Positions 16,042 to 29,332 of a stretch of DNA of 64,000 bases are shown here, piece by piece. The notes below the pieces were generated by a model, which did not search any database, was not told where the DNA came from, and saw only the letters and a program-made list of their open reading frames with translations. Position 1 is the first letter of the stretch. Each line of letters begins with the position of its first letter. The stretch comes from Linyphia triangularis (Eukaryota; Arthropoda; Arachnida; Araneae; Linyphiidae). Position numbers and translations under genes: made by a program. Where the stretch lies: the NCBI GenBank assembly GCA_963978545.1, contig OZ021721.1, forward strand, positions 99,187,918-99,251,917, written 5' to 3'.

Positions 16042-16566
16042 AATATAAATCCTTTATATGCATTGCCTATTTTTATATTCATTAACACAGCGCCGATTCT
16101 GTAAACAGCGTGTGCTTGGTGTTTGCATCTAATTTTAACTATCAAAAACATTTTTATCAGCAAAATGTGCGGCAAACTACGTTTCAAAATTTATTTATTA
16201 AAAATGAAGTCACTCTCACATACGCATCCAGATATCTTTAATAAATTCTGATTAAAACAATTTTATTATTTATTTATTAAAAAAAAATGGCAAGAGGAAA
16301 ATGTTTTTTTCAATGGTCGATTAAATGCTATTCTACCGCGATTGGATGATAGTAAGTTGGCTTATTAGTATTCCTTAAAAGTGACCTTTTAGTGACAGTT
16401 ACAATACCAAAATTTGATGGAATGCATTCCCATTGACATCGAATCTATCTGCCAAGTTTCAGCCGGATTGGATGACGGTAAGGGGTTTAATTAGGCCCTC
16501 GAAGATTTGCCCCTCATCGACAAACATACCCACAAATGAAATCGAAGTGAACATAAAGGATTAAAA
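16042..16566 (+). mobile_element. R-family MITE, complete copy
   Basis: About 520 bp bounded by AAATCCTTTATAT (16048) and its degraded inverse ACATAAAGGATT (16551). The interior matches the other two copies throughout. It is non-autonomous, with no transposase remnant. Confidence 0.65.
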
Positions 16567-17587
16567 AATATAGAGCTTTTCCTATAAAAAGTATTTAAAA
16601 ATATTGCTTTGATTTTGAACTTGTCGCTGTCAGTTTCTGTCATTACCAATCAAACAATTTTTACACCCTTTCGTGACCACTAAATAGCACTACCGATTCA
16701 AATAATATGCTTTGTCATTGAGCAGCAACCATTTAAGGGCTGTGATTGGAACAATAATACAGCTTGGAAATATCTTTATATATTTTAGTTAGGATTGTTG
16801 AAGTTGATGGTTAGTAAAGATATTTTTATTGCTGTCTTTACCATCTTTAATCTTATTTAAGTAACTTAAATTCTATTTAGTCCTATTATTTTTATATTAT
16901 TTTGTTAGATGAACTTTTGTTTTAAATGTGTAATTAAAAAAAAATCATCTTTCTTTAGTGTATGATTGCTAAAATATTATCAAATGTTGTAATTATCCTC
17001 ATACCTAAATTTTGATGTTCTTAATAATTTATTTTTCGAATATTTTATGAATAGACTTTTAAATATTTGTTCTATCAATATTTTGAAAAAATAATTTTAT
17101 TTTGTGAAAAATGTTATTTTTTTTTTAATATTATGTGTGAAAACAATTATGTTTTCCACTCTACAAAAATAGTAGCTGTACACAAACGTTTATTATATTA
17201 TAAAATTAAGCTCAAATTTAACTGTTTTGTGTATTTATCTTAAGTTAAGACTAGTATATAATAACTGACCTAAAAAGATTATGGCGATGCCAAATTTATA
17301 TGATTTCTGCATGGTTTAAGATGGTATTGATACTTTTTGGCTAATTTACACATTTAAACATAATTATCTTTAAGAAGAATTATAGTTTTAAGAAGATACA
17401 GCTTCTTAAAAATCGTTTAAATGAACCTGAAATGAAATTTATTAAATTATAAAATTTTGAAAGCTAAAATGAATGTTTCGGGAGAATGACCTATATGCAT
17501 TTATGAACTTAAGGAAATAGAAATCGGATATTCAGGATGAATTTTAAAATTATTTTTTAACTAGTACGTATTGTTCCTAGGTGGTGT

Positions 17588-17624
<37 letters not shown>

Positions 17625-18304
17625 GAACGATGGCTATATCTTCGGTTCTAATTATCGTAGAATCTTGCTGTTTGCACCAAAATGTTTTGCTCACGATTTT
17701 CTAGATATAGGATGCAATTGTTTTTCTTTAGGGGCCGTTTACTAAGTAAATGTAACTCTATCTTAAAAAATTTCAGTAAGAACCCCTATTTTTTATTATT
17801 TCATACGATTTAGAATACATCATTTACTCTATATACCCAATTTCAATGCATTATGTTGAAAAACACGTCACTTATGAGCGAAAATGTTTAGACCATGTTT
17901 TGACCGATCTTCAGGGAGAATTTCTATAAAACGAAAGGTATTTTTAAGGTTCTACTTCACAGCGGGCGAAATCGAAGTGCAGCGTGTTTCACGACGTTAA
18001 AAAATACAAATATTAGTCTAAAATTGCATAGAAACTACTTGGGCTTATAGTGTCATGTTTAAGATTAATACAAAAATAGCAAGTAAACTCAAAAGTAACA
18101 TAATTTATTTACATGATTAAAGATGTGCATTCTTCACACGAAATAAATAAAGTATCGAAAACTGTAATTGCAGAAGTATAACGTATCTAACTGATGATTA
18201 AAAAATTGATAAATATAAAATGTAGGCATTAGTAAACAGTATTCAGTAAAGCGTGATTATTTATTTTGCAGAAACATTTCACTGTAAACACAAATGTAAC
18301 ACGA
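16567..18304. other. No gene seen; poly-A run at about 17592-17621
   Basis: AT-rich sequence with no ORF of note. The 30-bp A-run could mark an old retroposed copy, but I found no target duplication. Confidence 0.45.
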
Positions 18305-18711
18305 TCGTTGAAATTATTTATAAAATGAAAAAATAATGTTTTTCAAAAATTGCTAAAAAACGGCTGTAATGATTTTGATTAAAATGTCCGTGCTAATGCC
18401 TCTTTCGTTCCCAGCACTGAAATTCCAGTAGAAATGCGATACAAGCGTATGAAGTTAAAAAACGAGTGCATTTAACATAGATCTTTCTGTTCTTAAACAT
18501 CACCCATCAACAACGATTGAATTTTTTTTCTTGTTTCATGCCCAAGAAAGGACATTGTAATGTATAAATACCATCGCCAATTTTTTTTTTTTTTTAATTT
18601 TTTTTTTTTGCCTATGTAAAAATTGTTGCCAAAATCGGTAAATCAAATTTTAATGCAATGACCAATATTATAGTGCAATTGAACGTTGTGCAATTTTTCA
18701 CACCTCTAGTT
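18305..18711 (+). mobile_element. ACCCATATG-family element (B4), left-truncated
   Basis: It joins the family consensus at GTTGAAAT.AT.AAAA and continues to CACCTCTAGTT. The left half, including the hairpin end, is missing. Confidence 0.65.
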
Positions 18712-18904
18712 TACCTTGAATTAATTTTTTATTGTTTTCAAATGTCATCTACTATAAGGTCCCTTAAAGTGAGAGTTTTGTACATTTTCGTAAAAAAATC
18801 GAGAACTAATAGTCAAAATGGGAAGAAAAAAATTGAGTGTGTGTGGAATGGGGAGGGGGGTTAGACAATGGTAAATCTAATGAAAGCAAAAAAATATATG
18901 TTTC

Positions 18905-20880
18905 TATTAAATTTTTTTGTAATTGTTTTTTTAATTAATAATTAATTATTTAAAAAAAGAATTGATGCAAAAGTTGATAGTTATTTATGTTTGGCCATTT
19001 AAACAAACTATATTTTGAAACAAAAATTACTGAAATATATTAATTATTTAAGTATTTATGGCCGAAAAAACAACTTTTTTATTTAACATTAATTTATCAT
19101 TTTCTTTTTATCATTTAAATTACAAACCATTCAATAGAAAATTACGAATTTTTGTATTTCGACATTTTTTTTGGATACTGAATCCAAATATGGAATAATA
19201 TTATGAGGTTGCTATTGAACTTTTTAAAGTTTGGTTCTGTTTTAATATGTAGATGACCCCTCATTACAAAAAAAAACTACATGCAATTATTAAAAACCTT
19301 CCACGATTTACAACGGTACCTTTTGTTTGTTATTTCAACAATTAGAGCACAAAATATAGCCATCGCTCTGTTTTTTTTTTTTTTTTTTTTTTGCGTACTA
19401 CTCTTTCATTATATTGGACTCAGAACAACCAAATATTTTTATAGTTTTATAATTGTTTTTCATAAATGTAGTTTACATCATTATATCCTTTCATTAGAAA
19501 ACTGAAAAAAGGGATACTAAATTTAATTTTGATTTAAGGTGATTCAGTACTCTTAAAGTAAGAATGAAATCGATTTTGCCTTAATATTTATGTATCACTT
19601 TTGTTTCAACTCAAATAAAAAGTACGTTATATTTTGTTTTAAAAAGGCAAACTAACAATTATTAACTAGATTAGACTTTTACCTTTAACTTTGATTTTCT
19701 CTAAAAGTGATATTTTGAACTTCAAATGTAACTTTTCCAACTAATATTAGAAATATACCATTGATATTTAATGAAATTGTAGTACATAACATACAAATTA
19801 AACTGAGGTTAAAAAATTCCTGTTATTTTCATAATTATTTATTAAACACTAAATATTTTTAAATAAAGAGGGTATTTTTTTAAAATAAATAAGTTTGATT
19901 GCAATTTAACATAAAACAATTGTGATGATTTTTTTTACCAATTTTTAGCCTCAGAATCTTGTATAAGATCTATTTAACCTGAACAAAATTTTCAATGCCA
20001 TTTTTTAGGCCTTCCCAAAAAAAAAAAATATATATATATATACAAAATAGGCAATTTAACTGTACGGGTATGTAGGGTTATTGAGTCCTCTTAATATGGA
20101 CAGAAATAGTTGAAAAGTAAGCGATTAATTATTTAAATGTAAAATATTTATATTTTATCGATCAAAATGACTAAAACACACAATTTATATAAAAATAGAT
20201 GCACATAAAATCATGTCATGAACTATTCAAAAATAGTGTTATCATAAGGAGTGTGAATTTCTTTCCATCTAGTCTTTCGGATAGATGTGACTTCTATTAT
20301 TTATTCTAATATCTTTTTTGATTTTATCCGTTCCAACTTGAGAGGAAGCCATTTCTTTGAAACATAGGCTAAATCAGGCAACTTGAGAGGAAGCCACAAT
20401 TTAAAAAAAAATTAAAATTGTTTTATATATTAATAATTAATTATTAAAAAAAATTGATGCAAAAGTTGATTGCTATTTATGTTTGGCCATTTACAAACTA
20501 TCTTTTAAAACGAAAAAGTACTATACAAAATAGGCAATTTAGTATTACGGATATGTAGGGGTATTGAGTCCTCTTAATTTGGACAGAAATAGTTGAAAAG
20601 TTAGCGATTAATTATTTAAATGCAAAATATTTATATTTTATCGATCAAAATAAATAAAATACACAATTTATATAAAAAAAAGATGCAAATAAAATCCTTT
20701 CATGAACTATTCAAAAATAGTGTTATCATAAGGAGTGTGAATTTCTTTCCATCTAGTCTTTCGGATAGATATGACTTCTATTATTTATTCTAATATCTTT
20801 TTCGATTTTATCCGTTCCAACTTGAGAGGAAGCCATTTCTTTGAAACATAGGCTAAAGTAGACAAGTGGCCAGTGGGAGA
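18905..20880. repeat. Segmental duplication of about 480 bp with a 1-kb interruption in one copy
   Basis: Copy 2 spans 20401-20880. Copy 1 is split into 18905-19030 (sharing AATTGATGCAAAAGTTGAT and TATTTATGTTTGGCCATTT) and 20041-20400 (sharing TACAAAATAGGCAATTT, GTGTTATCATAAGGAGTGTG and TCCATCTAGTCTTTCGGATA). About 1 kb (19031-20040) lies between the halves of copy 1 and is missing from copy 2. Confidence 0.75.
19537..20094. mobile_element. Possible TTAA-flanked MITE, poorly bounded
   Basis: Left TTAAGGTGATTCAGTACTC and right GGGTTATTGAGTCCTCTTAA are roughly inverse, resembling the TTAA element at 2215-3057 in style. The right end also appears in the second duplicate at 20570, which suggests that this end was present before the duplication. 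The boundaries are uncertain. Confidence 0.35.
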
Positions 20881-21136
20881 AAAAGAAACTTTCTCACCCA
20901 TTTTATCCCAATTCTATGCGTCCTTTCAAGTAAAAATATTTCAAGAAGTTTCTTATTCTATGGGAGGTGTTACTCTTTTATAAAAGTTGTTTTGATAGAA
21001 ACTTGTCATCTTTTTTCTCATAGAAAGGATTTTTTTTTTCTAAATGTACAATGGCATCTGAAGAGATATCTTATGTTCACTTACTGTTCAATAAATTGGT
21101 TGACAAAATAACTCACAAAATATCTTTGGGTATTTT

Positions 21137-22460
21137 GAAACTATATAAGTTGGGCTTTTGAGTCTTTATTCTTATATAGAAGACACTTTTTGTTGAATTC
21201 TAAACTCTGACAGTATTCGAATTCTTTTATTTCAAATTGCTTTAATTAATTATATTATTGGTTTTTGCATCGCAACTTGAAGTAAAAGATTTTTTAGCCA
21301 AGTTTTGCAATGTCACATCTTTTATGAGTCATAAATCGCGATATGGTGTTGTATGTAGAATGACGCAATGGTCAGTATGTAATCGCTTTTCCAGAGATTT
21401 ATGACAATGTTTTCAGATTACAATACCAATTCATCCACAAAATTTTACTTCAAATAAGTTTAATTTTGACAGTTACTGTCACCAAAAGGTCACTTCTACA
21501 TACGTTTCAATTGCGGTATATCAGGTTTATATATCAAGAATGTGCAATATTTGTTACATTTAATGTGAAGTGATAAAGTTTTTGAGAAAAATGTTTTTTG
21601 AATATTCAAGTTCTAATCCTGTAACTCTATTTGGTGCAAATAGGGGAATTTTCCATGAAGCCCTCTTCCGGTTGAACTTTCAAGCATTTCTTATGTAATA
21701 TTTTGTTATTCTTCTAATCTTATCAATGTATTCAAACTGATATATGACTGATAAGTAAATTGTAAGTGTAAACTAACAACTAACAGAGATAACAGGCTAA
21801 AACTGTATAAAAAGATTGCCATCCGTAATTTCATAAATTAATTGGATCAGGAAACAAAGTTATTCTCCATCTTAAAGCAAGATGTACTTATTTTTAATTA
21901 CGGATGTGACTCTTTTAATTTTGCAGTTATGATTATGTTATTTTCTAAAATGTAAACAGACAATATTTCTCCGTAACTTATAGGTTTCTGGTACTATTTT
22001 AAAAACAATGCTATAAAAATCATTGGGATTTAAGAGTTTCTGAATAATATTCTTACATAGAATATACTTTTTGTAGAATTCTCAGCTTTTAACAGTCTTT
22101 CTGACTTCAAATTACTTTAATGATTATATTATGGATTTTAGCATTTCAGTTTGAAGGTAACGCTTGTTTAGCCAGTTGTTAGTTTTGTAAATAATTTTTA
22201 TTTTCTTAAATGCAGACAGGAATTATTTTTTTATTATTTACAGGTTTCTAGTTAAACTTGAAAGACAATGCTATAAAAATCACTGGAATTTATGAGTTTC
22301 TGAATAATATTCTTACACAGAATATACATTTTGTAGAATTCTTAACTCTAATAGCTTTCAAATCACTTTTTGACTTCAAATTACCCTGATAATTTTATTA
22401 TTGATTTTAACGTTCCATTTTAAAAGAAGCGCTTGTTTAGCCAAGTTTTGCAATTTCATG
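21137..22460. repeat. Three dispersed-tandem copies of a roughly 190-bp unit
   Basis: Copies at about 21137-21330, 22012-22190 and 22262-22460 share GAGTTTCTGAATAATATTCTTACA.AGAATATAC, TTTTTGTAGAATTCT.A.CTCT and TTCAAATTAC.TTAATAATTATATTAT, then GCTTGTTTAGCCA.GTTTTG. The last two are about 250 bp apart. No coding potential. Confidence 0.65.
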
Positions 22461-23741
22461 GTAGAGTAACTTCTTTGAGTTTCACGTGATATGTTTTAGT
22501 AAGAATTTTACGTTCATTTTGGAAGTTTTTGTTGGATGAATTGATGGACTGATTCAGTATATGACGTGCTTCAGTGATTGAATGATTGATCGTGTGCTTA
22601 TATGCAGACATTAAACAGAAAGTAAATTTTAGATATTTTTCGTTTGTAAAGTAAAATAATTAAAAGAAAACAAACAGAGTTTTTAACTTATTGTGATGGT
22701 TAAAATATAACATTGAATTAAATTAAGTATGCAACAAATTATAGTTATATTTTAAATAAACTTTTGATACTATATTAGTATTTCCGAGTTTTAGGTTACG
22801 TCTGTAAATTTAATAATAGTTTAGTTCGTTTTCACAATGAATTATTGGTGATTTCTGAGCGTAAGGTTTGATCATGAGTGTTGAGGGTGTTGTTTAGTAG
22901 TGTGTATTTAGGAATGTTGAATGCATTGAGTAGTGTGTATTTATGACTGTTGTGTGCTTTTAAGAGTTGTAGTTATATAGTCCAGAGAATAATTTAAGGT
23001 ACGTAAATTAATTTTTTACTACCACATAGTTATTCTTTAAATAACATGTAATATATAAGGTTATGGATATACAATCAAAATTTAATTATATAGTTGGAAA
23101 AAAAAATCATTAATATAAAACAAATACAATCACACAAGTAATTCTATCTGCAATGCCATTACTCATTAAAATATTTATTTTTAACCTGTACAATCTAGTA
23201 CGGAATACGCAGTATCTAAACATACGTACTTTACTATTTTTTTACATGCTTTTCAACAATAAGGTGTAAAAATCACATAAACAAAGAATTTTGGTTATAG
23301 TAAGTCTTCCTTAACTTTATTTTATTCCTTCAATTAAGAACATATTTAATAGAATTCCCAGACTTTTCCAAGAAGAAAGAATTGCCCAGAGTTTCTTCGT
23401 TGTAGATGACGATCGTTTAAGGTACTTTTACTGCAATAGTATACATTAAAAGAAAATAAAGGCGGGTATTCTTTTCTGCAATTTTATTTTTGTCTAGCAG
23501 ATAAATGACGCAAAAACGGTTGCCAAGGGGAACTATCTACACGCCAACAAACCTGATGATTTGGTCTTCTATTTAAAGAACTCCGTAACAACAACTGCTG
23601 TATCCCTTTTAGGGATATTTTAGTTAATCTAGAAATAAATAATAGGCTTCCCTCTGGGTTTTTTTAATTAAGGGGAAGGGAGGGGGGGGGGGTTGGAAGA
23701 CTAATTTATGTTAAAATAATACAATCCATAAAAAAGTTTTT
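22461..23741. other. No gene seen
   Basis: Includes GTTGTGTGC/AGTAGTGTGTATTT repeats near 22870-22970 and a G-run at 23681-23691. No coding feature. Confidence 0.45.
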
Positions 23742-24250
23742 AATATAAATCCTTTGTATGCATTGCCAATTTTTGTATTCATTAACAGAGTGCCGATTCT
23801 GTACAGCTCGTGCTTGATGTTGGCATTTAATTTTAAATATCAAAAACATTTTTATCAGGAAAATGTGCGGCAAACTACGTTTCAAAATTTATTTATTAAA
23901 AATGAATGTGAATTTATGCACTCACATCCAAATATCTTTTATTTATTCTGATTGAAATAATTTTATTAAAAAGAATTTTGACATCAGAAAAAAGTTTCTT
24001 CCATGGTTGGTTAAATACTTTTTTCGCGCGATTGGATGATGGCAAGTTGGTTTATTAGTAGGTTCTTAAAAGCTACCTTTTACAGACTACAGCCCCAAAA
24101 TTTGATAGAATGCATTTGTCATCGACATTGAATCTATCTGCCAAGTTTTAGACAGATAAGATGACGAGAAGGGGGAAAATTAGGCATCCGCAGATTTGCC
24201 CGCCATCGACAAATATACACATAAAATAGAAGTTAATATAAAGGATTTAA
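23742..24250 (+). mobile_element. R-family MITE, complete copy
   Basis: About 509 bp, with TAATATAAATCCTTTG at the left and TTAATATAAAGGATTT at the right forming an imperfect terminal inverted repeat. The short ORF at 23754-23951 in this copy is not preserved in the 16-kb copy, so it is not coding. Confidence 0.65.
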
Positions 24251-24727
24251 AAGGTTCTTTCATGTACCTTTTCTCAGAAACTTATTCATAGCATTGGTTT
24301 AAATTTTTTTCTCGTTCAATATTAGAACTCTTTTTCATAGATTGGCATTTGCTTTTGTAGAATAATTAAAAAAAAAAAAAAAAAAAAAATTAAACGAGCT
24401 TTAATAATCTTTAAAAAGTAATCTATTTATTATTTATATAAAAGCATGTGTCTATTTGTATAATATAGCATATCCTATTCAAAGACAGAGAGCAATTTTC
24501 TTTAAAGGCTAAAATTAATTTTCAAATTTGACGATAGCATTCTTTTTTTTTTTTACAGAGTTTTAGCTTATCGTTTTTGTCATTAACCAGCTTTACTTTA
24601 GATCTCTCCAAATCAATTCACTTCGAGTCTTTAATTCCTCTACTTTTTCCTAAGTTGCACCTAAAAACTACTATTACATTTTTTCACCCCCAACCCTTCT
24701 TTTCTAAATTAAGTCTGTTCCTCTAAA
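24251..24727. other. No gene seen
   Basis: AT-rich with A-run at 24368-24389 and T-run at 24542. No recognised element. Confidence 0.45.
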
Positions 24728-24900
24728 ATGTCTAGCCTATTTATAATTAAAGTTCAACTATGAAAAAGCTGTAAAAACTCACTGGTCAGAATGACTTGAA
24801 ATTTGACCTGTATGTACTCAAAAAAGAGGGAAAGGGTATAGCATAAGAAAAAAAAAACTATTTCGAACTTTATTTTTAATGCCCTACCATTGCTTTTTTA
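24728..24900. mobile_element. F-family MITE, left half
   Basis: It starts TATAATTAAAGTTCAACT, followed by the family's CACTGGTCAGAATGACTTGAAATTTGACCTG and AAGAAAAAA...CTATTTCGAA. The right terminal inverted repeat is missing. Confidence 0.6.
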
Positions 24901-24979
24901 AAGTCATGATTTGGCATAAAAATGACATGATTCTGAAACCATGCTTTTTAAAAGTTGAAATTTGAGTCTAATTACCTCG

Positions 24980-25253
24980 AGGTGATTCGAATTAAAGTAC
25001 AACTTTTAAAAAGCTGTAAAAGAAGAAACATTCGTTAGAATGATATAAAATTTGACCTGAATATATGCGAAGATGAGAGAAAGTGGTATGGATTAATAGA
25101 CAAAAATTGTTCGAAATATTTCTTTTCCTTTTACCATACTATTTCCCCCTTTTTCGAATATATATAAGTCAAATTGCAAATCATTTTGACCAGGGTTTTG
25201 TACAGCTTTTAGAAAGTTGAACTTTAATTATAAACATCCAGTATTTCAATTCA
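24980..25253. mobile_element. F-family MITE, complete copy
   Basis: About 274 bp, left end GGTGATTCGAATTAAAGTACAACTT and right end AAGTTGAACTTTAATTATAAACATCC, an inverted pair. The interior matches F copies at 32.5, 44.0, 45.8 and 54.8 kb (GAATGATATAAAATTTGACCTGAAT, TTCGAAAT, ACCATACTATTTCCCC). Confidence 0.7.
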
Positions 25254-25689
25254 AAGTGCTAAAACCTGTTATAAACCATAGTTCAGCTGGTAAATATATT
25301 TTTCTGTTTTATCAGTTTTTAGTCCAACTTTAAAAATACTTAGGTAAAGCATTAGTAGTTATCGATTTCTGTATAAATAATTGTTTCTTTTGCAGTGGAT
25401 AGATGTTTAGGTGTATGGTCGGATCAGTGCTTTTCATGTTGTATTTTAAAGTAAAATTAGCAGTTTTTACGCATATTTGAATAAATTAATAAATAAATAA
25501 TGAAAAAAAAAAAAAAAAAAAAAAAAAAAACTAGACAATTAATTGGAATGAATAAAGAAATGAATATCTTGCATTTTACTTCTGGTCAGTATATTTTGAG
25601 ACGATCCCTTTTCTCCCTTTTTACTGACTCAGAATTAATAAATGATGTATCAATTTGAAGGTAAAGATATCCGCTTCTGATGAATAGTT

Positions 25690-26215
25690 TATTTATAATT
25701 GCTAAACGGATTCCCAAACGGACACTTTTTCAGAATCCAGTGATTTTACAAGACACAATGATGGGTTTTCTATATATTCATCAGTTATATTATATTATTC
25801 ATCACTCCCGCACTTCACTATATTATATATATTCATCACTCCCATATTCATCAGTTTTGTTTATCGATAATTCCGCTCAAATGAAAACATGCCTTATTTT
25901 TAAACCATATATGCAGCTGTCATTAAATTTACTCCAATCAATCAATTTTGTTAACTGGTGTATTGAAAATTCCATGACTGTATATCCAACATATCACATT
26001 TTTGTCTATTCTCTACCTTTTAGTCTCCAATATAGGAATTCAATTATCTTTTATTATTTATATTCATGCTTTAAAATAACGAATTTCATAGCAATAACAA
26101 CTATGTAAAGCAATAGAACTTGTGTTTAACATAAACGAATAGTTAAAACTAATTACCAATTTACCCAACATAACGGAATGTAAATTAGCATCAATCGTGA
26201 AAAGAAAAAGAAAAA
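25690..26215 (-). mobile_element. J-family repeat, inverted copy
   Basis: Read on the minus strand it matches 33915-34840 and 38990-39290: AATTGATTGATTGGAGTA.ATTTAATGAC, GGAATTATCGATAAACAAAACTGATG, then AAAACCC.TC..TGTGTCTTGTAAAA and a TTCTG..AAAGTGT block. The 142-codon ORF at 25680-26108 lies wholly in this repeat on the opposite strand and is not a gene. A small local duplication (TATTCATCACTCCC) is embedded at 25780-25850. Confidence 0.6.
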
Positions 26216-26261
26216 AAATCCACCATGTATATCCTCGTCAAAAAGCTAACACTATACACAC

Positions 26262-26943
26262 CGTCCTAGCAAGCACAATAACCACCATCCCAGCTAACAC
26301 TATAAACACAATCCTAGTTAGCACTATAACCATTATCCCTGCTTAGCACTTCGACCACCAACCCAACTAGCTTTACATCCATCATCCCAGCTAGCACTTT
26401 AACCACTATCCAAACTAGCATTAACATCCCATCTAGCCCTTTAAACACCAACCCAACTAGCATTATAACCATCATACCAGCTAGCACTTTAATCACTAAC
26501 CCAACTAGCATTACAACCATCTTCCCAGCTAGCACTTTAACCACCAACTCATCTAGCATTATAACCATCATCCCAGCTAGCACTTTAACCACTATCCAAA
26601 CTAGCATTAACATCCCATCTAGCCCTTTAAACACCAACCCAACTAGCATTATAACCATCATACCAGCTAGCACTTTAATCACTAACCCAACTAGCATTAC
26701 AACCATCTTCCGAGCTAGCACTTTAACCACCAACTCATCTAGCATTATAACCATCATCCCAGCTAGCACTTTAACCACTATCCAAACTAGCATTAACATC
26801 CCATCTAGCCCTTTAAACACCAACCCAACTAGCATTATAACCATCATACCAGCTAGCACTTTAATCACCAACCCAACTAGCATTATAACCACCTTCCCAG
26901 CTAGCACTATAACCACCATCACAGCTAGCACTAAAGCCACCAA
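26262..26943 (-). repeat. 24-bp minisatellite with 186-bp higher-order unit
   Basis: The base unit is CTAGCA.T.TAACCA.CATCCCAG (24 bp), with one 18-bp variant (CTAGCATTAACATCCCAT). Eight units (seven of 24 and one of 18) make a 186-bp block whose starts lie at 26391, 26577 and 26763, exactly 186 bp apart and nearly identical. Because 24 and 18 are both multiples of three, a 219-codon minus-strand frame stays open by arithmetic. I do not regard it as a protein. The same unit occurs in opposite orientation at 32.88-33.9 kb. Confidence 0.9.
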
Positions 26944-27090
26944 TGCAGCCGTCATTAAATTGACTCCAATCAATCAATTTTATTAACTGGTGTATTTAAA
27001 ATTCCTTCCAACGTTCCACTATCTACACAACATTCCATTTGTCTCTTCTTTCTGTTTCCCAGTCATACCATTTCAAAGTTAGAAATTCCT
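26944..27090 (-). mobile_element. J-family repeat, second fragment beside the minisatellite
   Basis: The CATTAAATT.ACTCCAATCAATCAATTTT.TTAACTGGTGTATT block of the J copy at 25918 recurs here. It continues into the GGCAGAAAGA-like terminal part seen at 39030-39060. The 24-bp minisatellite is thus bracketed by two J fragments in the same orientation. Confidence 0.6.
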
Positions 27091-27099
27091 CTCTAAAAG

Positions 27100-27600
27100 A
27101 TTCTGTAAATGCAACCCATTCCACGAGCCACTCTCTTTAAGTTCAACATGCAAGCTGTTCAAAAGCGATTTGATTTCGTGCTTCTTACCACTAAGAAAAG
27201 GAAACCAAGGTTATTAACTTGCGGTTGCATTTATCTAGATACCCAGAGGAAACTACAATGGGTTCGAAACAAACGAAGCTTTTATTACAGTCTTTCAAAT
27301 GTATCATCGACCTTCCTCAAGGAATGATAGGGGTCAGTCACACAATACGAAAAATCAATTCCTTAAAAGATCGGTTTCTAGATTCCTGGTATAGCATGCG
27401 AAAGGTCTTAGAATAGAATCTTCATTTGGCACTCTATAATTTCTGCTTTCGAAGTGAGTAGACACGGATCGAGGTGATTTTGGCATAGAGTCTCATGTAG
27501 ATTATTAAGCTTTTTAGGGTGAGTTTTCCGGATTTTCTTGCATTTGTAATGTAAATACGGGGTAATTTTTTCTTTAAAGATCTCTCGGTACTTATTCCTA
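27100..27600. other. No supported gene; two short overlapping frames
   Basis: 27109-27327 and 27219-27416 are open in different + frames, in sequence somewhat richer in G+C than the neighbourhood. Neither shows a domain or a clear splice signal. A diverged gene fragment is possible but unsupported. Confidence 0.3.
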
Positions 27601-28220
27601 TTTAAGAAGGTACATCAGTTTGTCCCTTCCCCATAGACCTAATGCTTTGTTTTTTCAACAAAAAATATCTGCTGGTGGATTACTTTAAAGCATATGAAAT
27701 TTTATAACAGCCATATCATCAATAATAGAAGTTCATTGAAAACTTGAAGGTAGAGTAATTTGGATTTCTTTATCATTAACTTTTTAAGTAATTATAAGTT
27801 AGTTCATAAAAAATTTAAGGGTAATAATAATAATAATAAAAAAACAAAATACTAGTTATTTTGTCTTCACATTTTTTAATGAAATTTTATTACTGATATG
27901 CTTGTTATAAAATTTCCTACTCTTCAAAGCAACACTCTGGCAGAAAATATGGTTGAAAAAATAATGCACTTCTATTTAAGAGGGAGCGCTGGTTTATCCC
28001 TTTCCCATAGACCTAATGTTTTTTTTTTTTTTTTTTTCAGCCACAATCTCTGCCGGTATATTGATTTAAAGCATATGGAATTTTATAACAGGCTTATCAT
28101 TAGTAATAAAAGTTCATTAAAAATGTGAAGGTAAAATAGTTAGTGTTTCTTTATTAATAATTTTTTAAGTATTTTTTGCTAGTTCATAAAAACTAGCTAG
28201 TTTATAAAAACTTGTTAAGT

Positions 28221-28443
<223 letters not shown>

Positions 28444-28589
28444 CGCTAGTTATTTTGTCTTCACATTTTTTAATGAAATTCCATTACTGATGTTATGTCT
28501 GTTATATAATGTCATGTGTTTCAAAGCAATTCTCTGGCAGAAAATATTGTTGCAAAAATAAAGCATTAGGTCTATGAAGCAGGGACAGT

Positions 28590-29332
28590 ACGGACGCTGT
28601 ATAAAAATACGGACTTAAATACTAGCCTAAGTAGTTTAATTTCTAATCTAATTATAAAAAAAGCCTATTTCAATATTAATGTCTTTGAATTTAGATGGAA
28701 ATTGGATGCAGAAAAATGGTTGCATTGAATTTTAATGCTTGAGTTGTTTATAAAAGAACGTGTAAAAAATATTCGGTAGGTGAACACTGGCTCTCACTTG
28801 GGCAGTGTTTAATGTTCTCTTTTCCAAAACAAAATAATACTGTCCTTAGTCTGTTGGTCAGAAACATTTAATTTTGAATGATTTGAGAACCGGAAAATGA
28901 ATGAGTTCTAAGTCTTATACGTTTAATGTCTTATACTTCTAATCTAAACATAACATATAGTTCCCAAAGAAACAATTCAAAAATAAAACTTCTGAAATGT
29001 TACTTTGAATTTGAATTTATTTTTTGTTTATTTCTTAAGTTATATTGTGAAGGGAATAACTAACAATTAGAGTCAATAAGTGAATACATCGATCAATATT
29101 TCTCAATTGACGGTTACTTAAATGTTTCTATATACATTTTCTCATCCTTTATCAAATACAGATGAAACTTGTTTTGATTTTTTAAAAACAAAACACATCT
29201 TTGATTGATAAATAAGATACAAATTTCAGGTATAAATAATTCTTACCAAGCATTTATTTACAATTGCACATTGTGTTATTTGTTTGAAATCAAACGTATA
29301 CATTTTTATTTTTATACTCTATGAGAAAGGGA
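28590..29332. repeat. L segment, copy 1
   Basis: Nearly collinear with 36440-37143: AAAAATACGGAC, AGCCTAAGTAGTTTAATTTCTAA, TTAATGTCTTTGAATTTAGATGGA, GAGTTGTTTATAAAAGAACG, TGAACACTG.CTCTCACTTG, TTGGTCAGAAACATTTAATTTTGAATGAT and ATTGATAAATAAGATAC. Neither copy has an ORF. A TATA-like TTTATAAAAG lies in both. Confidence 0.8.

Noticed and set aside
25680..26108. 142-codon + strand ORF
   Set aside because: It lies within an inverted J-family repeat. Other copies do not keep the frame.
26314..26973. 219-codon minus-strand ORF, the longest in the window, with membrane-like hydrophobic repeats
   Set aside because: It is a 24/18-bp minisatellite whose lengths are multiples of three. The frame stays open by arithmetic, and the related array at 33 kb has stops and different frames.
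27109..27416. Two overlapping + frames with somewhat higher GC
   Set aside because: They occupy different frames and neither has a motif. Kept only as a note in the feature list.
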